Origin: Oscillospiraceae bacterium
GTDB lineage: Bacteria > Bacillota_A > Clostridia > Oscillospirales > JAAYXM01
DNA: 29,720 nt
Direction: 5' to 3'
Assembly: GCA_017408185.1 (NCBI GenBank)
Contig: JAFQVE010000599.1
Location: 1 to 29,720 of the forward strand
The notes beneath the pieces were generated by a model, which saw only the letters and a program-made list of their open reading frames with translations, was not told the DNA's origin and made no database searches. Numbering within the stretch: the first letter of the stretch is position 1; each line of letters opens with the position of its first letter. A program made the position numbers and the translations under genes. Of this stretch, positions 1 to 7,349 are shown in pieces.

Positions 1-1
1 A

Positions 2-136
2 GAATTGGTCAAAAGATATACGAATATTGAACACCTTACGCGAGGTATGGTGGAAATCCTGATTGATTACATAATTGTAGGCAGACGACGGAAAGGCGAA
101 AAATACCCTCCGATTGAAATTCATTGGAATTTCTGA
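2..136 (+). CDS. C-terminal end of a probable large serine recombinase (cut by window edge)
   Basis: An open frame enters from the left edge and ends at TGA 134-136, giving 44 residues. It contains HLTRGMVEILIDYIIVGRR and ends in IEIHWNF. A conserved 'LTR.mv..LId.I.V' helix followed by a short beta-strand ending 'I.I.wnF' is typical of the extreme C-terminus of resolvase/recombinase-family proteins carried by clostridial integrative elements. The catalytic N-terminal domain lies outside the window, so activity cannot be judged. If correct, the mobile element or its remnant ends just left of the AraC gene at 240. The 103 bases between them (137-239) hold no gene I can support. An attachment site could lie there, but none is visible without a second copy. 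Confidence 0.6.
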   Translation, partial: ELVKRYTNIEHLTRGMVEILIDYIIVGRRRKGEKYPPIEIHWNF

Positions 137-239
137 AAGAAGAGCGGTCATCCGATTAGAGTTGGGGATACAATGCTGAATAATAAACCCGGAAATTATT
201 GCAAATCTAAATTGATTTGTCGCTCTGAGATGCTTGTTT

Positions 240-1010
240 TCAGATATTCTTTTTATATTGGCTGGGAGAAATTCCGGCTTGTTTTTTAAAATCTCTTGAA
301 AAATCATATATATTTGCATATCCGAGCGAAACAGCGATCGCAGAGATGCTTGCGAAATCAGAAGCAAGCATCTCTTTTGCTTTGCCGATTCTTAGTTTAT
401 GAATATAGTCTATGGGAGATGTTGCATAGATTTCGGTAAAAAGTTTTCGGAAATATACGGTTGAGAGTCCGCAAAGGGAGGCGAGAAAATCATTTGTGAT
501 TTTTTGTGCATAGTTTTTTGCGATATAGTCAATTGCCGGCTGGATTTTTGAGGCTTTTGAGGTAGGAACATAGCTCGCCGCACGTTCCGCGGAAAGGGAT
601 AAAATAATATCGTATAGACATCGCAGGCTCTCTTGCAGATACATAGGCAAGCGAAGCGTTATTCTGTATTCTGTTTCGCGGAATTTGCGCAGAATTTTTT
701 CGGCATCACTTGCGCGGAATGAATAAATTTCTTTTTCATCTCTATTACATTCAAAGTCAATAATTGTACAGTGCCCGGGCTTAGTGCACGTCCATTCATA
801 ATCTGAGCCGCGCGGAAGCAGGATTATCTCATTTGCATTGGATATTATCCTGCTGCCGCCGCAGGTATATTCCGTCTCGCCCTCATACTTTAACGAAAGT
901 GCCCATACCGGGCGGTTGTGTCTCTTTGCTTTCGCACCTTTATCTGTGTATATTGTTGTTGCAGAAACTATGTTTGTTATAATCAAATCGGATAAAATAT
1001 TGCTTTCCAT
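240..1010 (-). CDS. AraC-family transcriptional regulator (regulator 1)
   Basis: A 256-residue protein with an N-terminal effector-binding region of the AraC cupin type and a C-terminal AraC/XylS DNA-binding domain over about the last 100 residues. Two helix-turn-helix units are visible: one around ITNDFLASLCGLSTVYFRK, and a second around ISAIAVSLGYANIYDFSRDF followed by the family signature KKQAGISPSQYKK. ATG at 1010 is chosen because GAGGTG lies 6-7 bases upstream; a GTG at 1019 would sit inside that ribosome site. The gene is divergent from the dehydroquinase-like operon starting at 1151, so local control of that operon, and possibly of itself, is the natural inference. The effector is unknown. 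Confidence 0.9.
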   Translation of the reverse strand: MESNILSDLIITNIVSATTIYTDKGAKAKRHNRPVWALSLKYEGETEYTCGGSRIISNANEIILLPRGSDYEWTCTKPGHCTIIDFECNRDEKEIYSFRASDAEKILRKFRETEYRITLRLPMYLQESLRCLYDIILSLSAERAASYVPTSKASKIQPAIDYIAKNYAQKITNDFLASLCGLSTVYFRKLFTEIYATSPIDYIHKLRIGKAKEMLASDFASISAIAVSLGYANIYDFSRDFKKQAGISPSQYKKNI

Positions 1011-1070
1011 TTTTCTCACCTCGGATTATAAAAATTATAACACATCTGAGGTTTAAAATCCATATTAAAT

Positions 1071-1104
1071 ATCAAATCTGATAAAAATATCATATGTGAT
1101 ATTT
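1071..1104. promoter_or_regulatory. Candidate AraC operator region with a perfect inverted repeat
   Basis: Positions 1085-1104 form a perfect inverted repeat: AAATATCA, spacer TATG, TGATATTT. Just upstream, 1071-1082 is a shorter relative, ATCA-AATC-TGAT. A 16-base direct repeat with one mismatch, ATCAAATC(G/T)GATAAAA, occurs at 1071-1086 and again at 982-997 inside the start of the AraC gene, 89 bp away. The palindrome touches the likely -35 region of the operon promoter. Binding by regulator 1 is inferred from position only. Confidence 0.45.
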
Positions 1105-1130
1105 ACTTATGCGACTCGAAATGATATATA
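1102..1130 (+). promoter_or_regulatory. Candidate promoter of the first redox operon
   Basis: TTTACT at 1102-1107 and TATATA at 1125-1130 are separated by 17 bases. The -35 is poor and overlaps the right arm of the palindrome at 1085-1104, as expected for a promoter that needs an activator. The implied start site lies very close to the GAGGTG ribosome site at 1137-1142, so the -10 assignment is uncertain. Confidence 0.3.
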
Positions 1131-1150
1131 TTATATGAGGTGAAAACACT

Positions 1151-1969
1151 ATGGACAAAGTACTTTCAAAGCTTCCTTCTCCTGCGCTTGCGGGTGTTGT
1201 AAAGGAAAAGACAAAAGATGCTGCTATTGCGGAAATAAAAAACTGTATGTATGACGGAGCGGATATGATAGACCTTCATTTGTCATGTCTTGAGGACATC
1301 ACCGACGACAGCTTGAAGGGCATTTTTGCATCAAGCCGGCTTCCGGTGCTTGCACTTAATTATAACACTACATACAACAGACAGGATGCGCAGTATCCTG
1401 AGAATGAGCGCGCAGAGCTCTTTTTAAAGGCGGTTGAGTGCGGCGCTGCGGGAGTTGATATGCAGGGTTATACTTTCCACTGTCCGTCGAAGGATGATTT
1501 CTGCGGCGAGGATAAATTTTCGTTTACAAAGGGAAAACCGAAAGAGGTTGTAACCGACGAGAAAATTATCTCAAGGCAGAGTGAGTTTATTGAGAGAATA
1601 CATTCGAAAGGAGGAGAGGTGTTGCTGTCCTGCCATCCGGGAATACCCATGACGGCAGAGCAGGTTGTTGACCTTGCACTGTTCATGGAAAAGAGAGCCC
1701 CTGATATAATAAAAATTGTCACAGTTGCGAAAAATGAGGACGATTTACTCGAAAGCTTTAAGGCGATGGTGATGCTGAAAAGAGAGGTAAAAACAAAGGT
1801 CAGCTACCACGCGGCAGGTGTTCCCGGCTCTCTCTCAAGAATAATAAACCCCGTACTCGGCGGACATATAGTATTTTGCGTTGACCGATTCAGCGAGTCA
1901 AGCACAATGGAGCAGCTTGATCTCAAAACGGTAAGGACGATTATCGAAAATATGAAAAAAGTTATGTGA
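1151..1969 (+). CDS. Type I 3-dehydroquinate dehydratase-like TIM-barrel protein (paralogue 1)
   Basis: A 272-residue protein aligning along its length with type I dehydroquinases, which dehydrate a beta-hydroxy ketone through a lysine Schiff base. The catalytic pair appears conserved: H162 in SCHPGIPMT (family S.HdF..TP) and K188 in DIIKIVT (family Di.Ki), 26 residues apart. R230 in LSRII matches the conserved 'SR' near the C-terminus. The N-terminal family motif E-x-R appears as D41-L-H43, and the arginine expected in the 'T.R' strand near residue 70 is not seen. The protein is therefore probably not an ordinary shikimate-pathway AroD. It is the first gene of an operon of oxidoreductases, with GAGGTG 8 bases before ATG. 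I infer dehydration or elimination on a related keto acid, keto sugar or cyclitol. Confidence 0.7.
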   Translation: MDKVLSKLPSPALAGVVKEKTKDAAIAEIKNCMYDGADMIDLHLSCLEDITDDSLKGIFASSRLPVLALNYNTTYNRQDAQYPENERAELFLKAVECGAAGVDMQGYTFHCPSKDDFCGEDKFSFTKGKPKEVVTDEKIISRQSEFIERIHSKGGEVLLSCHPGIPMTAEQVVDLALFMEKRAPDIIKIVTVAKNEDDLLESFKAMVMLKREVKTKVSYHAAGVPGSLSRIINPVLGGHIVFCVDRFSESSTMEQLDLKTVRTIIENMKKVM

Positions 1970-1977
1970 GGTGCAAA

Positions 1978-2079
1978 ATGTTAAACAAACAGATATTTTT
2001 TACAGGTGTTCATAAAGCAGAGCTGTGTGATGATAAGAACTTCCCGATTGGGACGGTGTTTGATTGGAGAGATATATAA
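1978..2079 (+). CDS. Small ORF of 33 residues, possibly an oxidoreductase N-terminal remnant
   Basis: ATG at 1978 follows GAGGTG by four bases, and the TAA at 2077-2079 shares its last A with the ATG of the next gene, a typical translational-coupling overlap (TAATG). The start MLNKQIFFTGVHKAEL resembles the first beta-strand of medium-chain dehydrogenases (usually '..vvftgpgkael'), but the rest does not continue that fold. It may be a truncated dehydrogenase start, a coupling leader peptide or a chance ORF. The ribosome site and tight overlap are seen directly; a function is not. Confidence 0.4.
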   Translation: MLNKQIFFTGVHKAELCDDKNFPIGTVFDWRDI

Positions 2080-3107
2080 TGAAGAAAATAAAAATAGGGC
2101 AAATCGGCATAGGGCATAACCACGGTGAGGCGAAGATGCTTGCAGCGCGGAAATTCCCCGAGCTTTTTGAGATTGTGGGATATGCCGAGGAGGAAGAACA
2201 CTGGATAAAACACCGTACAAACCTTGAGGGTTACCGCGACCTTACGAGAATGAGTGTCCAAGAGCTTCTTTCAAGCTGTGATGCGGTGCTCGTGGAAAGC
2301 GATGTATGGAACCTTACAAAATATGCAAAAATGTGTGTTGACAGAGGACTTCATATACATATGGATAAGCCTGCGAGCGGCTCGCTTTCGGATTTTAAAG
2401 CGGTGCTTGACACGGCAAAGGAGAAAAAACTCACGGTGCAGATGGGGTATATGTACCGCTACAACCCCGCAGTCAGAAAAACATTTGAGCTTATAGAGGA
2501 CGGAAGTCTCGGCGAGATTTATTCGATAAATGCCGAGATGAGTACGTATCACCCGGTGGGATATAAAAAATGGCTCACGGGATTTCGCGGCGGAATTATG
2601 TATATCCTCGGAAGTCACCTGCTCGACCTTATTATATATATGCTCGGTCGTCCGAAGCGGATAGTTCCTTTCTTAAAGCATACAGGGCTTGATGGAGTTG
2701 ATTTTGAGGATAATAACCTCGTTGTTCTCGAATATGAAAAGGCGCTTGCGAGAATTTACGTGTCGAGCGTCGAGGTCAACGGCTACGGGCACCGTCAGCT
2801 CATGGTATCGGGAAGCCGAGGTACGGTAAACATTCTGCCGATAGAGAACCCGTGTGTTATGACGTATTCCGACACGGAAATTGCGGAGACATATAAGGAT
2901 AAAAAGGTTTTTGCAGATGTTGAGGATTTGGCGCCTGACTGCCGCTATGACGATATGATGCGCGATTTTTATTCCTACTGTGTGGGTGAAAAGGAAAACC
3001 CGTTTACGTATGAGCATGATTATCTTGTTCAGGAAGTCTTATATGAGATATGCGGTGAATGGGAAGACCGACCGCACGACGTTGATTCATTAAAGGATAA
3101 ATATTGA
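2079..3107 (+). CDS. Gfo/Idh/MocA-family NAD(P)-dependent oxidoreductase (paralogue 1)
   Basis: A 342-residue protein with an N-terminal Rossmann domain starting KIKIGQIGIGHNHG and the family's C-terminal alpha/beta domain. K97 in MDKPASG corresponds to the catalytic lysine of the E/D-K-P motif. GYMYRYNP follows about 30 residues later, and H180 and D183 in GSHLLDL form the usual G.H..D active-site motif. The family oxidises or reduces hydroxyls on sugars and cyclitols. ATG 2079 is preferred to the in-frame TTG at 2064 because GGAGAG lies 7 bases upstream and the Rossmann strand begins there. It lies between the dehydroquinase-like and amidohydrolase genes with almost no spacing. A paralogue is at 9095. 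The substrate is unknown. Confidence 0.88.
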   Translation: MKKIKIGQIGIGHNHGEAKMLAARKFPELFEIVGYAEEEEHWIKHRTNLEGYRDLTRMSVQELLSSCDAVLVESDVWNLTKYAKMCVDRGLHIHMDKPASGSLSDFKAVLDTAKEKKLTVQMGYMYRYNPAVRKTFELIEDGSLGEIYSINAEMSTYHPVGYKKWLTGFRGGIMYILGSHLLDLIIYMLGRPKRIVPFLKHTGLDGVDFEDNNLVVLEYEKALARIYVSSVEVNGYGHRQLMVSGSRGTVNILPIENPCVMTYSDTEIAETYKDKKVFADVEDLAPDCRYDDMMRDFYSYCVGEKENPFTYEHDYLVQEVLYEICGEWEDRPHDVDSLKDKY

Positions 3108-3108
3108 T

Positions 3109-4173
3109 ATGGGAAGAATACTCATCAAGAACGGGAAAATTTGGAATGGAGAACACTTTTCCTCCGCGGATATTCTGACCGATGGAGATAATATAAGCAA
3201 AATAGAACGCAATATTGTTGAAAACGCAGATTATGTATTTGATGCAAGCGGCAAAATAGTATCGGCAGGACTTGTGGACGGTCACGTTCATATGAGGGGA
3301 GTAAATGAGAAATTCGGAATTCATGCAGAAATGAGCAGTATTCCTTTTGGCGTAACAGCTGCTGTCGATGCATGTGGGGCTTATGGAGATAAAGCCTTGC
3401 TTGACTCTTTTTTACTCAAAAATCTTATATTTGTACCTGTAGAGTTTCGTAACAATAAAGCCTGCTTTGAAGCTGCTGAAAAAATGCTTGAGAAATACGG
3501 GGAAAAGGCTGTCGGAATAAAGGCTTATTTCGATACGCAGGTATCCGATGTAAAAGACATTAAGCCGCTTTGCGAAGCTATAGAGTATGCGAAAAAAAAC
3601 AAGCTTATCGTCATGGTGCATTCTTCAAACTCTCCGGTTTCCATGCCGGAGCTTTTAGGAGCATTAAGAAAAGGTGATATATTAACCCACGCATACCACG
3701 GCGGAAAAAATAATGTATCCAAAGATAACTATGCATGCATTAAAGAGGCAAAAAGGCGCGGCGTCATAATTGATGCCGGACTTGCAGGTCATATCCACAC
3801 CGATTTTAGGGTATTCAAAACTGCGATAGAGTGTGATGCCCTTCCTGATATCATCAGCACGGATATCACTAAATTCAGTGCATATAAAAGAGGCGGCAGA
3901 TACGGCATGACAATGTGTATGAGCATTGCAAAAACGCTTGGTATGCGTGATGCGGATATATTCAGATGTGTTACGTCGTCTCCGGCAAAAGCTTTCGGCA
4001 AGGAAAATGAATGGGGATATCTGAAGCGCGGCAGATGTGCAGATATTTCTGTGTTTGAATATGCGGATGAAGGGTTTGATTTAACAGACCGTACAGGGAA
4101 CAAATTGAAATCCGATATGGGATACAGATGTGTTCTCACTATATCCGACGGAGAAGTAGTCTATAGACGATAA
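3109..4173 (+). CDS. Dihydroorotase-like metal-dependent amidohydrolase
   Basis: A 354-residue amidohydrolase-superfamily protein. The full set of likely metal ligands is visible: H59 and H61 in GHVHMRG, K138 in GIKAYF (position of the carbamylated lysine), H171 in VMVHSS, H194 in LTHAYHG and D252 in STDIT. N- and C-terminal strands form the small beta domain typical of the family. The order resembles the amidohydrolase/deacetylase group near dihydroorotases. ATG is one base after the stop of the previous gene, with AAGGAT upstream. Members hydrolyse cyclic amides, N-acyl groups or lactone-like bonds. Here it may open or deacylate an intermediate of the redox pathway. It is the only enzyme of the first set, apart from the transporter, with no counterpart in the second. 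Confidence 0.85.
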   Translation: MGRILIKNGKIWNGEHFSSADILTDGDNISKIERNIVENADYVFDASGKIVSAGLVDGHVHMRGVNEKFGIHAEMSSIPFGVTAAVDACGAYGDKALLDSFLLKNLIFVPVEFRNNKACFEAAEKMLEKYGEKAVGIKAYFDTQVSDVKDIKPLCEAIEYAKKNKLIVMVHSSNSPVSMPELLGALRKGDILTHAYHGGKNNVSKDNYACIKEAKRRGVIIDAGLAGHIHTDFRVFKTAIECDALPDIISTDITKFSAYKRGGRYGMTMCMSIAKTLGMRDADIFRCVTSSPAKAFGKENEWGYLKRGRCADISVFEYADEGFDLTDRTGNKLKSDMGYRCVLTISDGEVVYRR

Positions 4174-4205
4174 ATGAAATTTAAACATTGAAAGGAGCAA
4201 ATACA

Positions 4206-4970
4206 GTGAAGAAAACAGCGTTTATCACAGGTGGGGGAGGTTACATCGGCGGAGAGTGCGCCGCAACACTTGCCCGCGCAGGATTTAAAGTCGCGGTGTG
4301 CGATCTTAACGAAGAAGCGGTTGCGAGAACCGTTGCGAGCATAGAAGAAGCCGGCGGTGAGGCAAAGGGCTATATCGGTGATGTGACCGACTCAAAGAAT
4401 GTTGAAGAGGTTATGAGAACTGCTGTAAGTGAGCTTGGTAAGCTCGGTGTTATGGTTCATGTTGCGGGCGGCAGTGCACGCATAGCGGGAAAAGATGTGA
4501 AATATGTTCCGCTTGTTGAACAGGAGGATTATGTAATTGACCGTGTGCTTCAGGTGAATCTCTATGGTGCGTTCTGGGCAAGCCGTGCGGCGGCACGTAT
4601 TATGATTGAGCAGGGAGAGGGCGGAAAGATAATAAACTTTTCGTCCGCTGTGGGATTAAACGGCTTGGCTACCTGCTGTGATTATGCGGCATCAAAGGGC
4701 GGAGTGATATCTCTTACGAAAGCGCTTGCAAAGGAGCTCGGTCAATATAAAATCAATGTAAACTCGGTTGCACCCGGAGTTGTTCAACGGCCGGGCGAGG
4801 ATGGCGACCCGAAAAGAACGTTGGGAACTAACGTTTTGGGCGAGAAGTGCCTTGCATCGGATATTGCAAATTTAGTAGAATTTTTAGCGTCGGATAAGGC
4901 GAGATTTATTACCGGACAGACTTATATCTGCGACGGCGGAAGATCATTATCAATGAAAGGAACAGACTAA
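4206..4970 (+). CDS. Short-chain dehydrogenase/reductase (paralogue 1)
   Basis: A 254-residue classical SDR. The cofactor loop is T8-G-G-G-G-Y-I-G15, and D33 at the end of beta-2 favours NAD(H). The N-A-G region appears as HVAGG, and the catalytic residues are S147, Y160 and K164 (YAASK). The start is GTG at 4206, with AAGGAG 8 bases upstream; a TTG 18 bases earlier is in frame but has no site. The C-terminal stretch TNVLGEKC is shared in similar form (TNFLGKNC) with the SDR at 8319, so the two belong to one subfamily. It lies two bases from the MDR gene and is probably co-translated. It likely interconverts a hydroxyl and a ketone on the pathway substrate. Confidence 0.9.
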   Translation: MKKTAFITGGGGYIGGECAATLARAGFKVAVCDLNEEAVARTVASIEEAGGEAKGYIGDVTDSKNVEEVMRTAVSELGKLGVMVHVAGGSARIAGKDVKYVPLVEQEDYVIDRVLQVNLYGAFWASRAAARIMIEQGEGGKIINFSSAVGLNGLATCCDYAASKGGVISLTKALAKELGQYKINVNSVAPGVVQRPGEDGDPKRTLGTNVLGEKCLASDIANLVEFLASDKARFITGQTYICDGGRSLSMKGTD

Positions 4971-4972
4971 TC

Positions 4973-5956
4973 ATGAAAGCAATGCTTGTTGAAAACGAAA
5001 CTCTTGTTATGCGTGAGATTGAGAGACCGGAACCGAAAACCAGTGAAATTCTCATTGAAGTAAAGGCAATCGGTATAAACCGTGCAGACCTTTTGCAACG
5101 CGGCGGTAAATATCCATCACCCAAGGGTTGGCCGGAGTGGCCGGGGCTCGAGGTTGCAGGTGTTGTTGCTGCAATGGGAAAAGAGGCAGAAGAAAAATCA
5201 TCATTTAAAATCGGAGATAAAATCTGTGCGCTTCTCGGCGGAGGCGGATATGCAGAATATGTCTGCGCACCTTACGGTATGGTAATGAAGATGCCGGAAA
5301 AGCTTTCCTTCGAAGAAGCTGCCGTACTTCCGGAGGCATATGCCACATCATATCTCAACCTCTTCTGGGAGGGACACCTGAAAGAGGGACAGACGGCGTT
5401 TATTCCTGCGGGCGCGAGCGGGCTTGCATCTGTTGCAATTCCTATGGCAAAGGCTTTTGGCGCAAGAGTTATAACATCTGTTTTGTCTGATGAAATTGCA
5501 GATAAGATAAAAAATCTCGGCGCGGATATAATAATAAATTCAACAAAAGAGAATGTCGCGGATGTTTTAAAGCGTGAAGAGGAGCTTGGCAGACCTGTCA
5601 ATATGGCAATGGACTGCCTTTCGGGTAAAACTCTCGGAGAGAGTCTTCCGTTTATGGCAGACGGCGGGTACTGGGTTGTTATTTCTACGCTTGCCGGTAT
5701 TGAAACAAATGTTCTTCTCCGTCCTCTTCTCACAAAGAGTCTGCATCTTGTGGGAAGTATGCTGAGAAAGAGAACGAGCGAGGAAAAAGCATGCATACTT
5801 TCTGAGCTTGTTGAACGCGTATGGCCAAAGCTTGAAAGCGGGGAAATGAAACCGTCTATTTATAAAATTCTTCCCATGTCAGAGGCAAATGAAGCGCTTG
5901 ATATCCTTGTGCGCGGAGAAAACGTCGGTAAAGTTGTGCTGAAGGTGGAAGGCTGA
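4973..5956 (+). CDS. PIG3-type NAD(P)H quinone oxidoreductase, medium-chain dehydrogenase family (paralogue 1)
   Basis: A 327-residue zinc-free medium-chain reductase. The motifs NRADLLQRGGKYPSPKG, CALLGGGGYAEYV and LPEAYATSYLNLF are typical of the PIG3/TP53I3 quinone oxidoreductase group, which transfers hydride from NADPH to quinones or conjugated enones. The nucleotide loop usually reads GGASGVGT; here it is AGASGLAS, and the paralogue at 12558 (also 327 residues) has GGNSGLAS, a change shared by both. The start is fixed by AAGG 12 bases upstream and alignment with the paralogue. Position after the SDR and near a dehydratase-like gene suggests reduction of the enone that a dehydration would produce (inference). 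Confidence 0.87.
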   Translation: MKAMLVENETLVMREIERPEPKTSEILIEVKAIGINRADLLQRGGKYPSPKGWPEWPGLEVAGVVAAMGKEAEEKSSFKIGDKICALLGGGGYAEYVCAPYGMVMKMPEKLSFEEAAVLPEAYATSYLNLFWEGHLKEGQTAFIPAGASGLASVAIPMAKAFGARVITSVLSDEIADKIKNLGADIIINSTKENVADVLKREEELGRPVNMAMDCLSGKTLGESLPFMADGGYWVVISTLAGIETNVLLRPLLTKSLHLVGSMLRKRTSEEKACILSELVERVWPKLESGEMKPSIYKILPMSEANEALDILVRGENVGKVVLKVEG

Positions 5957-5960
5957 TTGT

Positions 5961-6836
5961 ATGACGAAATCAAAATCAGTTTTAAGCGCTCTTCTTGTAA
6001 TGCTTTTATGGGGATCCCTTTTCTCCTTTGTAAAGCTTGGCTACGGAGCATATAATATTGTCGCAACCGGTGATATACTGTTCTTTGCAGGCGTGAGATT
6101 TTTAGTATGCGGAGCTGCAATCTGCATTTTCAGCTTCATACGCAATAAAAAAAGCTTTCTGCCGGTTAAATCTGCGATAATTCCGGTTCTGTGCGCTGGA
6201 TTGTTCTCGATAGTTTTGCACTATGCGTTTACATATCTCGGTTTGTCACTTACCGATAGCTCCAAAACTGCTATTTTAAAGCAGATAGGGATACTTTTTT
6301 ACGTTTGCTTTTCATGGCTGTTTTTCCGCGACGACCGCGTTACGGTAAAAAAAATAATCGGTGCGGTTCTTGGGTTTGCAGGAATTGTTGCGATAAATGC
6401 GGGTGAGGGCGGAATATCCTTTTCGATTGGCGATGCATTGATTATTGTAGCATCATTCTGTACTGTTGCGGCAAACATCATAAGCAAGCGTGTGTTCAAG
6501 ACTGTTGAGCCGATTGTTTCAACAGGTGTTTCACAGCTTTTCGGCGGAATTGTTCTTCTTGTTGCGGGAGCGCTTTTTGGCGGCAAAATGAGCTTCGCGT
6601 TTGATTTTTCATCGCTTATTATGGTGTATATCTGCATTGCGTCAATATTCAGCTACTGCATATGGTTTACCGTTGTGAAAAACGGCGAACTGTCAAAGCT
6701 TTTTATAATAAAGTTTGCAGAGCCCGTTTTTGCGGCGGTGTTTGGGGCGTTACTTCTCGGAGAGAATATTTTCCGTCCGCAATACGCAATATCCTTTCTT
6801 CTTATTGCCGCCGGAATTTGCATCTCAAATAAATAA
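5961..6836 (+). CDS. DMT-superfamily (EamA) membrane transporter
   Basis: A 291-residue very hydrophobic protein with about ten transmembrane segments in two similar halves, as in EamA permeases. The first half opens with LLVMLLWGSLFSFVKLG, a typical DMT start, and the second half ends with FAEPVFAAVFGALLLGE, matching the conserved 'pv.aallg.l.lgE' motif. It starts five bases after the MDR stop, with GGAAGG upstream, so it closes the operon. EamA proteins move small metabolites such as amino acids or organic acids, often outward. A role in uptake or export of the pathway compound is inferred from position only. Confidence 0.88.
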   Translation: MTKSKSVLSALLVMLLWGSLFSFVKLGYGAYNIVATGDILFFAGVRFLVCGAAICIFSFIRNKKSFLPVKSAIIPVLCAGLFSIVLHYAFTYLGLSLTDSSKTAILKQIGILFYVCFSWLFFRDDRVTVKKIIGAVLGFAGIVAINAGEGGISFSIGDALIIVASFCTVAANIISKRVFKTVEPIVSTGVSQLFGGIVLLVAGALFGGKMSFAFDFSSLIMVYICIASIFSYCIWFTVVKNGELSKLFIIKFAEPVFAAVFGALLLGENIFRPQYAISFLLIAAGICISNK

Positions 6837-6882
6837 TTGAATATAGCGAGGTGCAAAACGCAGATAAAAAACAGTAAATTGA

Positions 6883-7113
6883 ATTTCTTGCGAAAACAAT
6901 TTACTACAAACATCAAAAATCAGAAAAAAGGGTATACGAAAAAAGGCTGACAGCGGTAAACTATCACGCTTTGAAAACGGAATCTATTACATTCCAAAAA
7001 AATCTTTGCTTGGCGGCAGCGTTGCAATTCCACCGGAAGTTGTTGTGGAAAAGAAGTATATTTTTCGTAATAACAAAATTATGGGGTATTACAGCGGATA
7101 TGTTTTTGCATGA
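6883..7113 (+). pseudogene. Remnant of an AbiEi/DUF6088-like antitoxin-type protein
   Basis: Between TGA 6880-6882 and TGA 7111-7113 the frame reads through RFENGIYYIPKK, then an acidic and hydrophobic stretch, then IMGYYSGYVFA. The pattern 'R..nGiYYiPk...lG' followed by 'GYYsGy.fA' fits AbiEi-like/DUF6088 proteins of Firmicutes, many of which are antitoxins or regulators next to a nucleotidyltransferase toxin. There is no start codon in a useful place, and the C-terminal half is gone, so it is broken. The overlapping ATG-started frame at 6971-7222 is probably not a real gene, because the recognisable protein lies in this frame. Confidence 0.5.
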
Positions 7114-7227
7114 GAATCGTCATGATTATGAAAATATAACTTCTGCACTTTTATTTAAACCGGTTGATTACAGTACTGCCGTACAAGTTTTAGAAGAAGT
7201 ATTGAAAGAAAATATATTTTAGCAGGC

Positions 7228-7257
7228 AGGCGGTCGCAAAGATCGCCTGTTTTGTTT
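7228..7257 (+). terminator. Rho-independent terminator-like hairpin
   Basis: AGGCGGTC (7228-7235), loop GCAAA, GATCGCCT (7241-7248): an 8-bp stem with one G-T pair, followed by GTTTTGTTT. It lies 6 bases after the TAG that ends the unrecognised frame at 7222, so it probably belonged to the now broken gene there. It could also stop read-through from the transporter operon. Confidence 0.6.
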
Positions 7258-7349
7258 ATCCGAATTTACTGGCTTTTGAGCAAAGAAAAAGCACCTTTAG
7301 ACGAAGCGGGTTAGTTGAATAAGGGGGCAAGTGCCGGAAGGAGAAAACG

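Noticed and set aside
1151..1969. Calling the dehydroquinase-like genes aroD of the shikimate pathway
   Set aside because: Substrate-binding motifs differ, there are two divergent copies, and neighbours are catabolic oxidoreductases with no other shikimate gene.
5272..5796. A 174-residue antisense frame inside the MDR gene
   Set aside because: The plus-strand gene carries clear family motifs and operon context; the antisense frame does not.
4973..5956. Calling the MDR genes zinc alcohol dehydrogenases
   Set aside because: The zinc-binding histidine and cysteines are missing and the motifs match the PIG3 quinone oxidoreductase group.
6971..7222. An 83-residue ATG-started frame in the decayed region
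   Set aside because: The recognisable AbiEi/DUF6088-like residues lie in another frame over the same bases, and there is no ribosome site; only its last 35 or so residues may be a remnant of something.
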